A stretch of DNA of 40,344 bases from contig JANRKH010000049.1 in NCBI GenBank assembly GCA_033763595.1, forward strand, positions 1-40,344, given 5' to 3'. Under the pieces are notes generated by a model. It was not told where the DNA came from. It saw only the letters and a program-made list of their open reading frames with translations, and searched no databases. The translations under genes and the position numbers were made by a program. Below, one piece after another: positions 9,783-16,970 of the stretch (its first letter is position 1; each line of letters starts with the position of its first letter). Source of the stretch: JANRKH01 sp033763595. Lineage in GTDB: Bacteria; Pseudomonadota; Alphaproteobacteria; Rickettsiales; Rickettsiaceae.

Positions 9783-9891
9783 ATGCAAAATCTCTAGAAT
9801 TAAATAATACTAGGCAAAGTCACGAAGCCTACTCTCGTGTAAGCCTTTAGCGACGAGATAGAAGAAAGTGCTTAAAAATGGGATTTGGTAT
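9783..9891 (+). repeat. R2 element, copy 1 (about 109 bp, inverted-repeat ends)
   Basis: The left end is a variant of ATACCAAATCTCTAGAATT and the right end is AAAAATGGGATTTGGTAT, so the ends are inverted repeats (ATACCAAATC against GATTTGGTAT). The interior contains CACGAAGCCTACTCTCGTGT and TTTAGCGACGAG, shared with the copies at 11117-11227 and 33673-33782. It looks like a non-autonomous miniature transposable element. Confidence 0.85.
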
Positions 9892-9893
9892 AA

Positions 9894-10015
9894 TAATGCC
9901 AAATCTCTATAATTAAACCCTTCAAATGAATTTTAGGGCGAGTCTGGTTTAGCGAATATAAATACATACGTAGTAAGGCTAAGCCATGCTGCAACGCGGC
10001 TAGATTATTTAGCTT
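9894..10015 (+). repeat. R3 element, copy 1 (right end missing)
   Basis: It begins TAATGCCAAATCTCTATAATT and continues with CTTCAAATGAATTTTAGGGC and TTTAGCGAATATAAATACAT, nearly identical to the R3 copy that starts at 10025. The tail seen in complete copies (GATCATTTAAATGGGAA) is absent, so this copy is truncated. It is joined directly to the R2 element on its left. Confidence 0.75.
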
Positions 10016-10024
10016 GATGATTGA

Positions 10025-10163
10025 ATACCAACTCTCTTAAACGCTTCAAATGAATTTTAGGGCGAGTCTGGTTTAGCGAATATAAATACATACGTAAGGC
10101 TGAGCCCTGCTAGAATTGGTCTAGATCATTGAATTGGATCATTTAAAATGGGAATTTGTATTA
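10025..10163 (+). repeat. R3 element, copy 2, overlapping the rplQ stop codon
   Basis: This full-length copy runs from ATACCAACTCTCTTAAACG to GGGAATTTGTATTA. Its last three bases are the stop codon (TAA on the minus strand) of rplQ. It contains CTTCAAATGAATTTTAGGGC and TTTAGCGAATATAAATACAT, as in copy 1. Confidence 0.8.
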
Positions 10164-10772
10164 GTCTGCTGATGATTTGTCGTCAGTAGTTACAATTTTT
10201 TTTGCAGTCTTGATATCAGTGTTTCGATCGGGTGCTTTCGCTTTTTTTTCTATTACTTGTGACTTTGATTTAGGCTGGGACTCTTCTTTTGAATTGTTGT
10301 CTGCATCTAATTTTGGAGTTGATTTTACGGGTTTTTGCCTTGACTGTTTTTTTCCTGATGAAGAAGCCTGCTCAATAATTGCTTCGCGCGTCAAAACCGA
10401 ACCTTTTTGCTCTTCATTTCTATCGACAAATTCAATATAAGCAACCGGAGCAACATCACCATATCTAAATCCTGACTTGATAATTCTCGTGTATCCACCA
10501 TTTCTATTTTTATAACGATCGCCCAACACTGTTAAAAGCTTCTCAACGGCAAGCCTATCTTTTATTAAAGAAACAAGTCGTCTTCTTGAGAACAAAGTAT
10601 TTTTTTTAGAAATAGTGATCAATGGCTCAATAAATCTCCTCAACTCTTTGGCTTTTGGAAGAGTCGTTTTAACTTGCTCATGCGTAATTAATGCAACAGC
10701 CATGTTGGCGAGCATAGACTTTCTATGTGATGAAGTTCTATTTAGTTTCCTACCAGATATTTTATGTCTCAT
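10161..10772 (-). CDS. rplQ: 50S ribosomal protein L17 with long charged C-terminal tail
   Basis: L17 is a large-subunit protein near the peptide exit tunnel. The first 120 or so residues are canonical: RHKISGRKLNRTSSHRKSML, the TTLPKAKELRRFIEPLIT block, and NGGYTRIIKSGFRYGDVAPVAYIE. The remaining 80 or so residues form a Lys/Ser/Glu-rich, low-complexity tail, so the protein is 203 residues against about 120-140 in most bacteria. The TAA stop lies exactly in the end of an R3 repeat, which raises the possibility that repeat insertion set the present C-terminus. The gene usually follows rpoA closely, but here a 664-base gap with repeats intervenes. I see no strong Shine-Dalgarno sequence before its ATG. 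Confidence 0.95.
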   Translation of the reverse strand: MRHKISGRKLNRTSSHRKSMLANMAVALITHEQVKTTLPKAKELRRFIEPLITISKKNTLFSRRRLVSLIKDRLAVEKLLTVLGDRYKNRNGGYTRIIKSGFRYGDVAPVAYIEFVDRNEEQKGSVLTREAIIEQASSSGKKQSRQKPVKSTPKLDADNNSKEESQPKSKSQVIEKKAKAPDRNTDIKTAKKIVTTDDKSSAD

Positions 10773-11436
10773 AAAGTTAAATATTTTTTAAACTAGTTAT
10801 TATGATTACCTTGTAAAGGCATTAGGATTATTTACAAACAAACACAAACATTTATTGTAGGTAAATTAACCCAGGTAATTTTCGCAAAAACTTGACAAAG
10901 TCCTCTCTCTAAAGCTCATTAGCCTTGAGATCATGAGATATCTTACAAAACTCTATTTATTTCTGCTAGATATTTTGCGATACAGAAATTTCGTCACTAC
11001 ACCAAATTCCACTTATAAATACTCCCATTTATAAATACTCAAGCTAAATAATCGAATTGAAATGATCAAGTTAAATTACCAATACGAATTGAATCTAGAT
11101 TCGACTGTAAGTACTTATACCAAATCCCATTTTTAAGTACTTATCTTATAGCTCGTCGCTAAAGGCTTACACGAGAGTAGGCTTCGTGACTTGCTCCTAG
11201 TATTATTTAATTCTAGAGATTTGGCATTATTTATATACGGTAAAAGTATACTCGCACTCAAATTCATTTGTCCAGGTTTAATGCTATAGACTTGACATTA
11301 CTCGCCTAGAATGAGGCTTGAGCACTTTATGCCAAATAGTTCACTCCCAAAATTTAATTTTTTACGTTAATTCCTACCATATATTTGAATTCAAATATTC
11401 ATGCAAAAAAACAAAATCTCAGATTTACATTTGTAG
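10773..11436. other. Repeat-bearing gap inside the rpoA-rplQ operon
   Basis: No coding region is visible. The stretch at about 11000-11116 contains decayed R3 tail sequence in reverse (CTCCCATTTATAAATACTC and GAAATGATCAAGTT), followed by a good reverse R2 element. The rest is AT-rich spacer. I could not find a strong promoter for rplQ here. Confidence 0.6.
11117..11227 (-). repeat. R2 element, copy 2 (reverse orientation)
   Basis: Read on the plus strand it starts ATACCAAATCCCATTTTTAA and ends TTCTAGAGATTTGGCAT, the reverse complement of the copies at 9783 and 33673. The interior GGCTTACACGAGAGTAGGC is the reverse of the same block in those copies. It lies between rpoA and rplQ. Confidence 0.85.
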
Positions 11437-12456
11437 TTAGTAAGGCTCCTCGTGATTTTTTGCAAGATCTGCCAGATTTTCAGGCGGCCAGTTTTTGATC
11501 TCCATACCAAACTTTAAATTATATGAAGCAAGCACTTCTTTTATTTCATTGAGAGATTTCCTTCCGAAATTTGGTGTTTTAAGCATCTCGGACTCTGTTT
11601 TTATTATTAGATCGCCAATATACACAATATTATCATTTTTCAGACAATTCTGCGATCTGACTGATAACTCCAGCTCGTCCACTTTTTTCAATAAAACAGG
11701 ATCGAAAGGTAGCTCTTCTTTTGCATCCACGGATTCATCTTCATCCTCCTCAAAAGTGATAAAGGACTGCATTTGGTCTTGGATTATTCTAGCCGAAAGA
11801 GCAACAGCCATGTCTGGCTCAACAACCCCATTAGTTTCAACTGTCAGTATAAGCTTATCGTAGTCTGTATCTTGACCGACTCTTGTATTCTCAACTTTAT
11901 ATGCGACTTTTCTAACAGGACTATAGAGAGCATCAATATTTATCACTCCCAAAGGTTGGTTCGTATCTCTAGTACTAATCGCAGGAACATATCCTTTACC
12001 CATTGTACATGTGAATTCTATTTCTAGCTCTTCAGATTTAGTTAAATTGCATAATTCTTGATCTCCATTCAATATCTCAACATCGCTTGGTGTTTGTATC
12101 ATTCCCGCAGTAACTCTACAAGGGCCCACAACTTTTAACTTAAGAATTTTAGGCTCTTGCGTATGCATCTTAACTATAATTGACTTCACGTTCAAAATAA
12201 TATCTGTTACATCCTCTTTAACTCCCTCGATTGAAGAGAACTCATGATCAACACCTGAAATTCTGATAGAGGTAATAGCAGCACCTTGTAGAGACGAAAG
12301 CAACACCCTTCTCAGTGCATTGCCCAAAGTAGATCCATATCCCCTTTCGAGAGGCTCCAGCACAATTTTTGCTACATTTGGCTGATATTCATCTGATACA
12401 ATGGATATTTTGTTCGGCTTTATTAAAGCATTCCAGTTCTTATTCAGTAAAGACAT
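11437..12456 (-). CDS. rpoA: DNA-directed RNA polymerase subunit alpha
   Basis: RpoA nucleates assembly of RNA polymerase and contacts promoter UP elements and activators. I chose ATG at 12456 (MSLLNKNW), giving 339 residues, because TAAGGA lies 8 bases upstream and the site clears the end of rpsK. A longer open frame to 12570 would overlap rpsK and has no family similarity. The N-terminal dimerisation domain has EPLERGYGSTLGNALRRVLL and GVKEDVTDIILNVK. The C-terminal DNA-binding domain at about 260-325 contains LELSVRSQNCLKNDNIVYIG and GRKSLNEIKEVL. It belongs to the rpsM-rpsK-rpoA operon, 25 bases after rpsK. Confidence 0.97.
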   Translation of the reverse strand: MSLLNKNWNALIKPNKISIVSDEYQPNVAKIVLEPLERGYGSTLGNALRRVLLSSLQGAAITSIRISGVDHEFSSIEGVKEDVTDIILNVKSIIVKMHTQEPKILKLKVVGPCRVTAGMIQTPSDVEILNGDQELCNLTKSEELEIEFTCTMGKGYVPAISTRDTNQPLGVINIDALYSPVRKVAYKVENTRVGQDTDYDKLILTVETNGVVEPDMAVALSARIIQDQMQSFITFEEDEDESVDAKEELPFDPVLLKKVDELELSVRSQNCLKNDNIVYIGDLIIKTESEMLKTPNFGRKSLNEIKEVLASYNLKFGMEIKNWPPENLADLAKNHEEPY

Positions 12457-12481
12457 ATTATATTTCCTTATGCAATTATTT

Positions 12482-12868
12482 TTAGACTCTTCTTCTTTTT
12501 GGTGGCTGGCAACCATTGTGCGCAACTGAAGAAACGTCAGTAATTGTTGTGACGATAAAATTTTGATCAAAGACGGCTCTAAGGGCTGACTCTCTTTGAG
12601 ACCCTGCTCCTTTAATTTTTATCGATAATGTTTTCATACCATGCTCTTTTGCAACAATAGATGCTTTTTCAACAGCAATCTTAGCAGCAAAGGGCGTGGC
12701 CTTTTTTGCGCCCTTGAATTCATTTTTCCCAGAGGACGAGGATGCTATTGTATTACCTTGTACGTCAGTAAATGTGACCAAAGTGTTGTTGAAAGTTGTT
12801 TTAATATGAACAACTCCTAGAGATATATTTTTTTTCTTTTTTTTGTTTTTTGCTGTGCTTACGCTCAT
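12482..12868 (-). CDS. rpsK: 30S ribosomal protein S11
   Basis: S11 sits on the platform of the small subunit near the mRNA exit and contacts the 3' end of 16S rRNA. The 128-residue length is typical, and the signatures GVVHIKTTFNNTLVTFTDVQ, KKATPFAA and HNGCQPPKRRRV are present. The gene lies 24 bases downstream of rpsM and 25 bases upstream of rpoA, the standard order in bacteria. The lysine-rich start (KNKKKKKN) is longer than in many relatives but not unusual for Rickettsiales. Confidence 0.97.
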   Translation of the reverse strand: MSVSTAKNKKKKKNISLGVVHIKTTFNNTLVTFTDVQGNTIASSSSGKNEFKGAKKATPFAAKIAVEKASIVAKEHGMKTLSIKIKGAGSQRESALRAVFDQNFIVTTITDVSSVAHNGCQPPKRRRV

Positions 12869-12892
12869 TCCTGTTAATCCTAGATCTAGAAA

Positions 12893-13270
12893 TTATTTAG
12901 TTACTTTCTTTTTGCCTGCAATAGCGATGGCTTTACCCTTTCTTGTTCTTGCATTAGAATGGGTATTCTGGCCTCTAACAGGCAATTTTCTTATATGTCT
13001 TAAGCCTTGATAACAACGAATATCTTTTTTCTTTTTGATATTGAGCGTGACGTCTCTGCGTAAATCACCTTCAACTACATAATTTTTTTCAATAATAGAC
13101 CTTATGGTAATCAGCTCATTATCATCCAGATCTTTAACTCTTTTGCTTTCAGATACATTGGCTTCCCTGCAAATTTTTCCTGATAATGTCGGACCTATGC
13201 CGTGTATATATGTTAAAGATATTATAAGGCGCTTGTTTATTGGTATGTTAACTCCAGCTATTCTAGCCAC
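12893..13270 (-). CDS. rpsM: 30S ribosomal protein S13
   Basis: S13 sits in the head of the small subunit and contacts tRNA and the large subunit. The 125-residue protein shows ARIAGVNIPINKR, the helix-two-turn-helix region YIHGIGPTLSGKIC, and the basic tail RGLRHIRKLPVRGQNTHSNA followed by RTRKGKA. The start is GTG at 13270, supported by AAGGAG eight bases upstream. secY and adk, the usual upstream partners, are not present; instead a divergent intergenic region separates it from nuoA and carries a good promoter. Confidence 0.97.
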   Translation of the reverse strand: MARIAGVNIPINKRLIISLTYIHGIGPTLSGKICREANVSESKRVKDLDDNELITIRSIIEKNYVVEGDLRRDVTLNIKKKKDIRCYQGLRHIRKLPVRGQNTHSNARTRKGKAIAIAGKKKVTK

Positions 13271-13278
13271 AAATTATA

Positions 13279-13284
13279 CTCCTT
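13279..13284 (-). promoter_or_regulatory. Shine-Dalgarno sequence fixing the GTG start of rpsM
   Basis: AAGGAG on the minus strand lies 8 bases before GTG at 13270. It is one of the strongest ribosome-binding sites in the window and supports the non-ATG start. Confidence 0.8.
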
Positions 13285-13304
13285 AGTATTAGAATCGAAA
13301 TGAG

Positions 13305-13332
13305 ATAATATTTAATTATTTTGATATGTCAA
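13305..13332 (-). promoter_or_regulatory. Candidate promoter of the rpsM-rpsK-rpoA operon
   Basis: On the minus strand, TTGACA (13332-13327) is followed by a 16-base spacer and TATTAT (13310-13305), a five-of-six match to the -10 consensus. It would start transcription about 25-30 bases before the rpsM start codon. This fits the absence of upstream ribosomal genes. Confidence 0.6.
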
Positions 13333-13545
13333 TGGTAATTTGGCTTTAATTTTAAGTTTAGGAGATATTTTTATATATCACGCAAATACTCACAACCATT
13401 ACCTTTATGTTTAGCTAGCTAAACTATGACGAGTATACAACGAGATAATATAATTTTTTCAAATTAGTTCTCCCTTTATCTTGCATTGACCATAAAGCTC
13501 ATGTACCAATAGAAGTGTACAATCCATACTATTAGGAATTGTGTT

Positions 13546-13650
13546 ATACTAACTCTATTTTTCACTAATACTTCGTCACTCGACTTGTCCCTTTGATATA
13601 GGGGGATTTGTGACTTGATTCTAGCATTAGTTAATTCTTGGGTTGGGTAT
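13546..13650 (-). repeat. Decayed R2 element in the rpsM-nuoA intergenic region
   Basis: Read on the plus strand it follows the reverse R2 pattern: ATACTAACTCTATTTTTCAC at the left, GTGACTTGATTCTAGCATTAG within, and TTGGGTTGGGTAT at the right. Similarity to the good copies is clear but scattered mismatches suggest age. The remaining parts of the 13271-13688 gap hold only the two promoters listed here. Confidence 0.65.
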
Positions 13651-13667
13651 AAGAGGCAATATATAAT
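13638..13667 (+). promoter_or_regulatory. Candidate nuoA promoter with its -35 box inside a repeat end
   Basis: TTGGGT (13638-13643) and a perfect TATAAT (13662-13667) are spaced by 18 bases and lie just before nuoA. The -35 box lies within the right terminal repeat of the decayed R2 element, while the -10 lies outside. The leader would be short, about 15 bases. Confidence 0.5.
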
Positions 13668-13688
13668 TAACTTTAAGAGTTCGAGTAA

Positions 13689-14054
13689 ATGTCAAAAATT
13701 GCATATGAGTATCTTCCCATATCTGTCTTTCTTATTTTTGCTATTCTTCTTGCAGGATTAATAGTTTTTTTACCTAAATTTCTTGTAAAATCGAAACCCT
13801 CAAAGGCAAAACTATCACCTTATGAGTGCGGATTTGATCCGTTTGGCGACGCAAGAGAAAAATTTGAGGTCAGATTTTATTTGGTTGCGATATTATTTAT
13901 AATATTTGACCTTGAAATAATGTTTTTAATCCCATGGGCAATTTCACTAACAAAAATAGGTCTTTTAGGATTTTGGTCGATGATGATTTTTCTTACGATA
14001 TTGTTTTTTGGACTTTGGTATGAATATAAAAAAGGAGCGCTTGAATGGGAGTAA
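13689..14054 (+). CDS. nuoA: NADH-quinone oxidoreductase subunit A
   Basis: NuoA is a small membrane subunit of complex I at the quinone-binding junction. The 121 residues contain three transmembrane segments and the conserved YECGFDPFGDAREKFEVRFY loop with its reactive cysteine. Length and layout are typical. The stop overlaps the nuoB start by 10 bases, showing tight translational coupling. It is the first gene of the nuoABCDE cluster. Confidence 0.96.
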   Translation: MSKIAYEYLPISVFLIFAILLAGLIVFLPKFLVKSKPSKAKLSPYECGFDPFGDAREKFEVRFYLVAILFIIFDLEIMFLIPWAISLTKIGLLGFWSMMIFLTILFFGLWYEYKKGALEWE

Positions 14055-14554
14055 CTAATATCAATTACGATCAAATACTGATGAAGGAGCAACTAGATAA
14101 TAGGGGCTTTTTACTGTCAAAACTTGATGACGTGATAGCTTGGGCGAGAGCTGGCTCTTTATGGCCTATGACATTTGGTCTTGCGTGCTGTGCAGTTGAG
14201 ATGATGCAAGCAGCTTCGGCAAGATATGATATGGATAGATTCGGAATGCTATTTCGCCCAAGTCCAAGGCAGTCAGATTTAATGATAGTAGCAGGCACTT
14301 TAACTAACAAAATGGCTCCGGCTCTCAGGCGAGTATACGATCAAATGCCAGCTCCTAAATGGGTCATTTCGATGGGCAGCTGTGCAAACGGGGGTGGTTA
14401 CTATCACTATTCTTATTCTGTTGTAAGAGGATGCGACCAAATTGTGCCTGTTGATATATACGTTCCGGGTTGCCCTCCAACCGCCGAGGCCTTACTATAC
14501 GGAGTTTTACAATTGCAGAAAAAAATCCAGAGAAACAAATCATACTATATATGA
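14045..14554 (+). CDS. nuoB: NADH-quinone oxidoreductase subunit B
   Basis: NuoB carries the terminal [4Fe-4S] cluster N2, which hands electrons to quinone. The ligands can be placed as Cys48, Cys49, Cys113 and Cys143, in TFGLACCAVEMM, GSCANGGGYY and VPGCPPTAEALLYG. The 169-residue length is normal. The frame overlaps nuoA at its 5' end and overlaps nuoC by four bases (ATGA) at its 3' end, so the three are probably translated in a coupled way. Membrane-proximal peripheral arm. Confidence 0.97.
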   Translation: MGVTNINYDQILMKEQLDNRGFLLSKLDDVIAWARAGSLWPMTFGLACCAVEMMQAASARYDMDRFGMLFRPSPRQSDLMIVAGTLTNKMAPALRRVYDQMPAPKWVISMGSCANGGGYYHYSYSVVRGCDQIVPVDIYVPGCPPTAEALLYGVLQLQKKIQRNKSYYI

Positions 14555-15180
14555 AATTTGATATTAAAAAAATTATAGATGACATTATAAAAGAATATGA
14601 GATAAGTGCTGAAGTCATCGAAAGTTTTTGCTTAAATATCAATACTTCTCAACAGTACTTAATCAAACTACTAAAACAGTTAAAATCTCACAAAGACTTG
14701 AGATTTACAATTCTCACGGATCTTTTTGCGGCTGATTTTCCAAGTAAAAAAGAGAGATTCGAAATTGTGTATAATTTACTAAGCTTAAAAAACAATACAA
14801 GGCTTATTATTAAAATTTATACTTCAGAGAAAGACATTGTCCCGTCTGTAGCCGATGTTTTTGATTCGAGTGTATGGTTTGAAAGAGAAATATTTGACAT
14901 GTTCGGGGTTAAGTTTAAAAATAATCCTGATTTTCGTAGAATATTGACTGATTACGGATTTTCTGGCCACCCACTTAGAAAAGATTTTCCATTATCAGGT
15001 TATGTTCAGGTAAGATACGATGAAAAAACCCAAAAAGTGATCAACGAGCCAGTAAAGCTTCAGCAAGACTTCAGGGATTTCGATTTTATGTCCCCATGGC
15101 AATCAAAAGATTCTGGTCCTGCAGAATTACTAAGGCCCACCCTTCCAGGCGATGAAAAAGTAGCAAAAAATAAGGTATAG
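14551..15180 (+). CDS. nuoC: NADH-quinone oxidoreductase subunit C
   Basis: NuoC is the 30-kDa subunit of the connecting module of complex I. I chose ATG at 14551 (MKFDIKKI), which overlaps the nuoB stop as ATGA, rather than an upstream in-frame start at 14470 lying inside nuoB. The 209-residue product contains the family block SSVWFEREIFDMFGVKF, followed by RRILTDYGFSGHPLRKDFPL and the tail motif FRDFDFMSPW. It is not fused to NuoD, unlike some gammaproteobacterial versions. nuoD begins three bases after the stop. Confidence 0.96.
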   Translation: MKFDIKKIIDDIIKEYEISAEVIESFCLNINTSQQYLIKLLKQLKSHKDLRFTILTDLFAADFPSKKERFEIVYNLLSLKNNTRLIIKIYTSEKDIVPSVADVFDSSVWFEREIFDMFGVKFKNNPDFRRILTDYGFSGHPLRKDFPLSGYVQVRYDEKTQKVINEPVKLQQDFRDFDFMSPWQSKDSGPAELLRPTLPGDEKVAKNKV

Positions 15181-15183
15181 CGA

Positions 15184-16362
15184 ATGTCTGAAGTAAAATT
15201 AAAAAACATGACTCTAAACTTCGGCCCCCAGCATCCTGCAGCGCACGGGGTTTTAAGGCTGATACTAGAGATGGACGGAGAAGTGGTTACAAAAGCAGAT
15301 CCTCATATTGGCTTACTTCACAGGGGCACTGAAAAATTAATAGAGCATAAAACCTATATGCAGGCCGTGCCGTATTTTGACAGGCTGGATTATGTTTCAC
15401 CTATGTGCCAGGAACATGCTTTTGCGCTTACAGTGGAGAAGCTTCTTGGATGCGCCGTGCCTAAAAGAGCTCAATATATTAGGGTTCTATTTGCTGAAAT
15501 CACAAGACTTTTAAATCATACTATGAATATAGGCACACAAGCACTTGATATTGGCGCTACAACTCCTTTGCTTTGGCTCTTTGAGGAAAGAGAGAAAATG
15601 ATGGAATTTTATGAAAGAGTTTCAGGTTCTAGAATGCATTCCAATTATTTTAGGCCAGGAGGAGTTGCAGAGGATCTGCCTGATGGACTTACTGAAGATA
15701 TACTATTATTCTGTAACGAATTTGAAAAAATACTGATAGATACAGAGATTTTGCTCACTGATAATAGAATTTGGAAACAGAGAACTGTTGGCATAGGTTT
15801 AATAACACAAGCTGATGCTATGAATTTTGCTTTTTCAGGTCCAATGCTTAGAGGATCTGGAATTCCATGGGATTTACGCAAATCAAATCCTTATGATTCG
15901 TATGAGGAATTTGAGTTTAATGTGCCAGTTGGAGTTCATGGAGATTGCTACGATAGATATTTGGTGAGAATAGCAGAAATGCATGAATCTATTTCTATAA
16001 TAAGGCAAGCAATCGCAAAAATGCCAGATGGCCCTGTAAAAACTAATGACGGCAAGGTCACGCCTCCGTCAAGGAGCTCTATGAAAAAATCTATGGAGGC
16101 GATGATACATCATTTTAAACTATACACAGAAGGTTACCATGTTCCTAAGGGCGAGTATTATGGAGCCGTCGAAGCTCCTAAAGGAGAATTTGGAGTATAT
16201 CTATACTCTGATGGATCAAATAAACCATATAGGTGCAGAATTAGAGCCCCTGGGTTTCCCCATCTACAAGCTCTGGATTTTATGTCAAGGGGTCATATGA
16301 TTGCGGATATTGTTACAATAATCTCAAGTCTTGATATTGTTTTTGGAGAGGTAGATAGATAG
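15184..16362 (+). CDS. nuoD: NADH-quinone oxidoreductase subunit D
   Basis: NuoD is the 49-kDa subunit that forms the quinone chamber with NuoB and descends from the hydrogenase large subunit. The 392 residues begin with the family signature NFGPQHPAAHGVLRL and contain HIGLLHRGTEKLIE, YFDRLDYVSPM, and the C-terminal CRIRAPGFPHLQAL and DIVFGEVDR. Length is typical. The stop codon TAG shares its last base with the GTG start of nuoE, so the cluster remains tightly packed. Confidence 0.98.
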   Translation: MSEVKLKNMTLNFGPQHPAAHGVLRLILEMDGEVVTKADPHIGLLHRGTEKLIEHKTYMQAVPYFDRLDYVSPMCQEHAFALTVEKLLGCAVPKRAQYIRVLFAEITRLLNHTMNIGTQALDIGATTPLLWLFEEREKMMEFYERVSGSRMHSNYFRPGGVAEDLPDGLTEDILLFCNEFEKILIDTEILLTDNRIWKQRTVGIGLITQADAMNFAFSGPMLRGSGIPWDLRKSNPYDSYEEFEFNVPVGVHGDCYDRYLVRIAEMHESISIIRQAIAKMPDGPVKTNDGKVTPPSRSSMKKSMEAMIHHFKLYTEGYHVPKGEYYGAVEAPKGEFGVYLYSDGSNKPYRCRIRAPGFPHLQALDFMSRGHMIADIVTIISSLDIVFGEVDR

Positions 16363-16898
16363 TGAAAAAACAAAAAAATAAAGAGTTTAAGTTCGACTCA
16401 GCGAACCAAAAAAAAATTGAAAAAATACTCGCGCAATATCCAGCGGATAGAAAAAGAAGCGCTATCTTGCCTCTACTTGACCTTGCACAAAGACAAAATA
16501 ATGGCTGGCTATCTATTGACGCAATTGAACTTGTTGCAAAAATCATAGAATTGCCTGCTATAAAAGTAATCGAGGTTGCTTCCTTCTACTCTATGTTTAA
16601 TTTGAAGAAAATAGGAAAGTTTCATATACAAATATGCGGAACTACACCATGCTGGCTTAGAGGCGCAGGAGAAATCACAAAAATATGTAAAAAAAAACTC
16701 AGTATAGAGTTAGGCCAAACAACAGATAGCGGACTCTTTACACTTACTGAAGTTGAATGCCTCGGCGCTTGCGTGAACGCACCTGTTGCTCAAATTAACG
16801 ATGATTACTACGAGAATTTAACAACGGCAAAAATAGAGATGATCATAGAGAATATTATTTTAGAATCTAATAGTTCGAATATAAAAAAAAGTAAGTAA
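16362..16898 (+). CDS. nuoE: NADH-quinone oxidoreductase subunit E
   Basis: NuoE is the 24-kDa thioredoxin-fold subunit of the NADH-oxidising module and binds [2Fe-2S] cluster N1a. The four ligands are Cys92 and Cys97 (ICGTTPCWLRG) and Cys133 and Cys137 (VECLGACVNAP). The start is GTG, one base overlapping nuoD. The last 15 or so residues are Ser/Asn/Lys-rich and poorly conserved. The stop codon TAA at 16896-16898 forms TAATACCAAT with the next bases, which is the terminal sequence of the R2/R3 repeats, so the element may have fixed the C-terminus. nuoF does not follow, so the rest of complex I must be encoded elsewhere. Confidence 0.96.
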   Translation: MKKQKNKEFKFDSANQKKIEKILAQYPADRKRSAILPLLDLAQRQNNGWLSIDAIELVAKIIELPAIKVIEVASFYSMFNLKKIGKFHIQICGTTPCWLRGAGEITKICKKKLSIELGQTTDSGLFTLTEVECLGACVNAPVAQINDDYYENLTTAKIEMIIENIILESNSSNIKKSK

Positions 16899-16970
16899 TA
16901 CCAATCCGATTAATCACTTTCTTGCAGTTCTGCTTTCGCTTAGCAAAGTAACCTTCTTTACTTGCTCATA

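Larger units (their letters stand above)
9662..10160. other. Convergent intergenic region filled by repeats
   Basis: The gap between the convergent GTA-like gene and rplQ consists of about 120 bases of plain AT-rich sequence followed by an R2 element and two R3-type elements in direct order. No coding region is credible. The palindromic elements may serve as the only terminator-like structures between the two genes. Confidence 0.7.

Noticed and set aside
9662..10160. tRNA, tmRNA, RNase P RNA or CRISPR array in the repeat-rich gaps
   Set aside because: No cloverleaf or T-loop signature was found, and the repeats are dispersed with inverted ends rather than evenly spaced direct repeats with unique spacers.
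12457..12570. N-terminal extension of rpoA
   Set aside because: It overlaps the end of rpsK, lacks similarity to RpoA, and the start at 12456 has a good Shine-Dalgarno sequence.
14470..14550. Upstream in-frame start for nuoC
   Set aside because: It lies inside nuoB and encodes nothing similar to NuoC; ATG at 14551 overlaps the nuoB stop in the usual ATGA manner.
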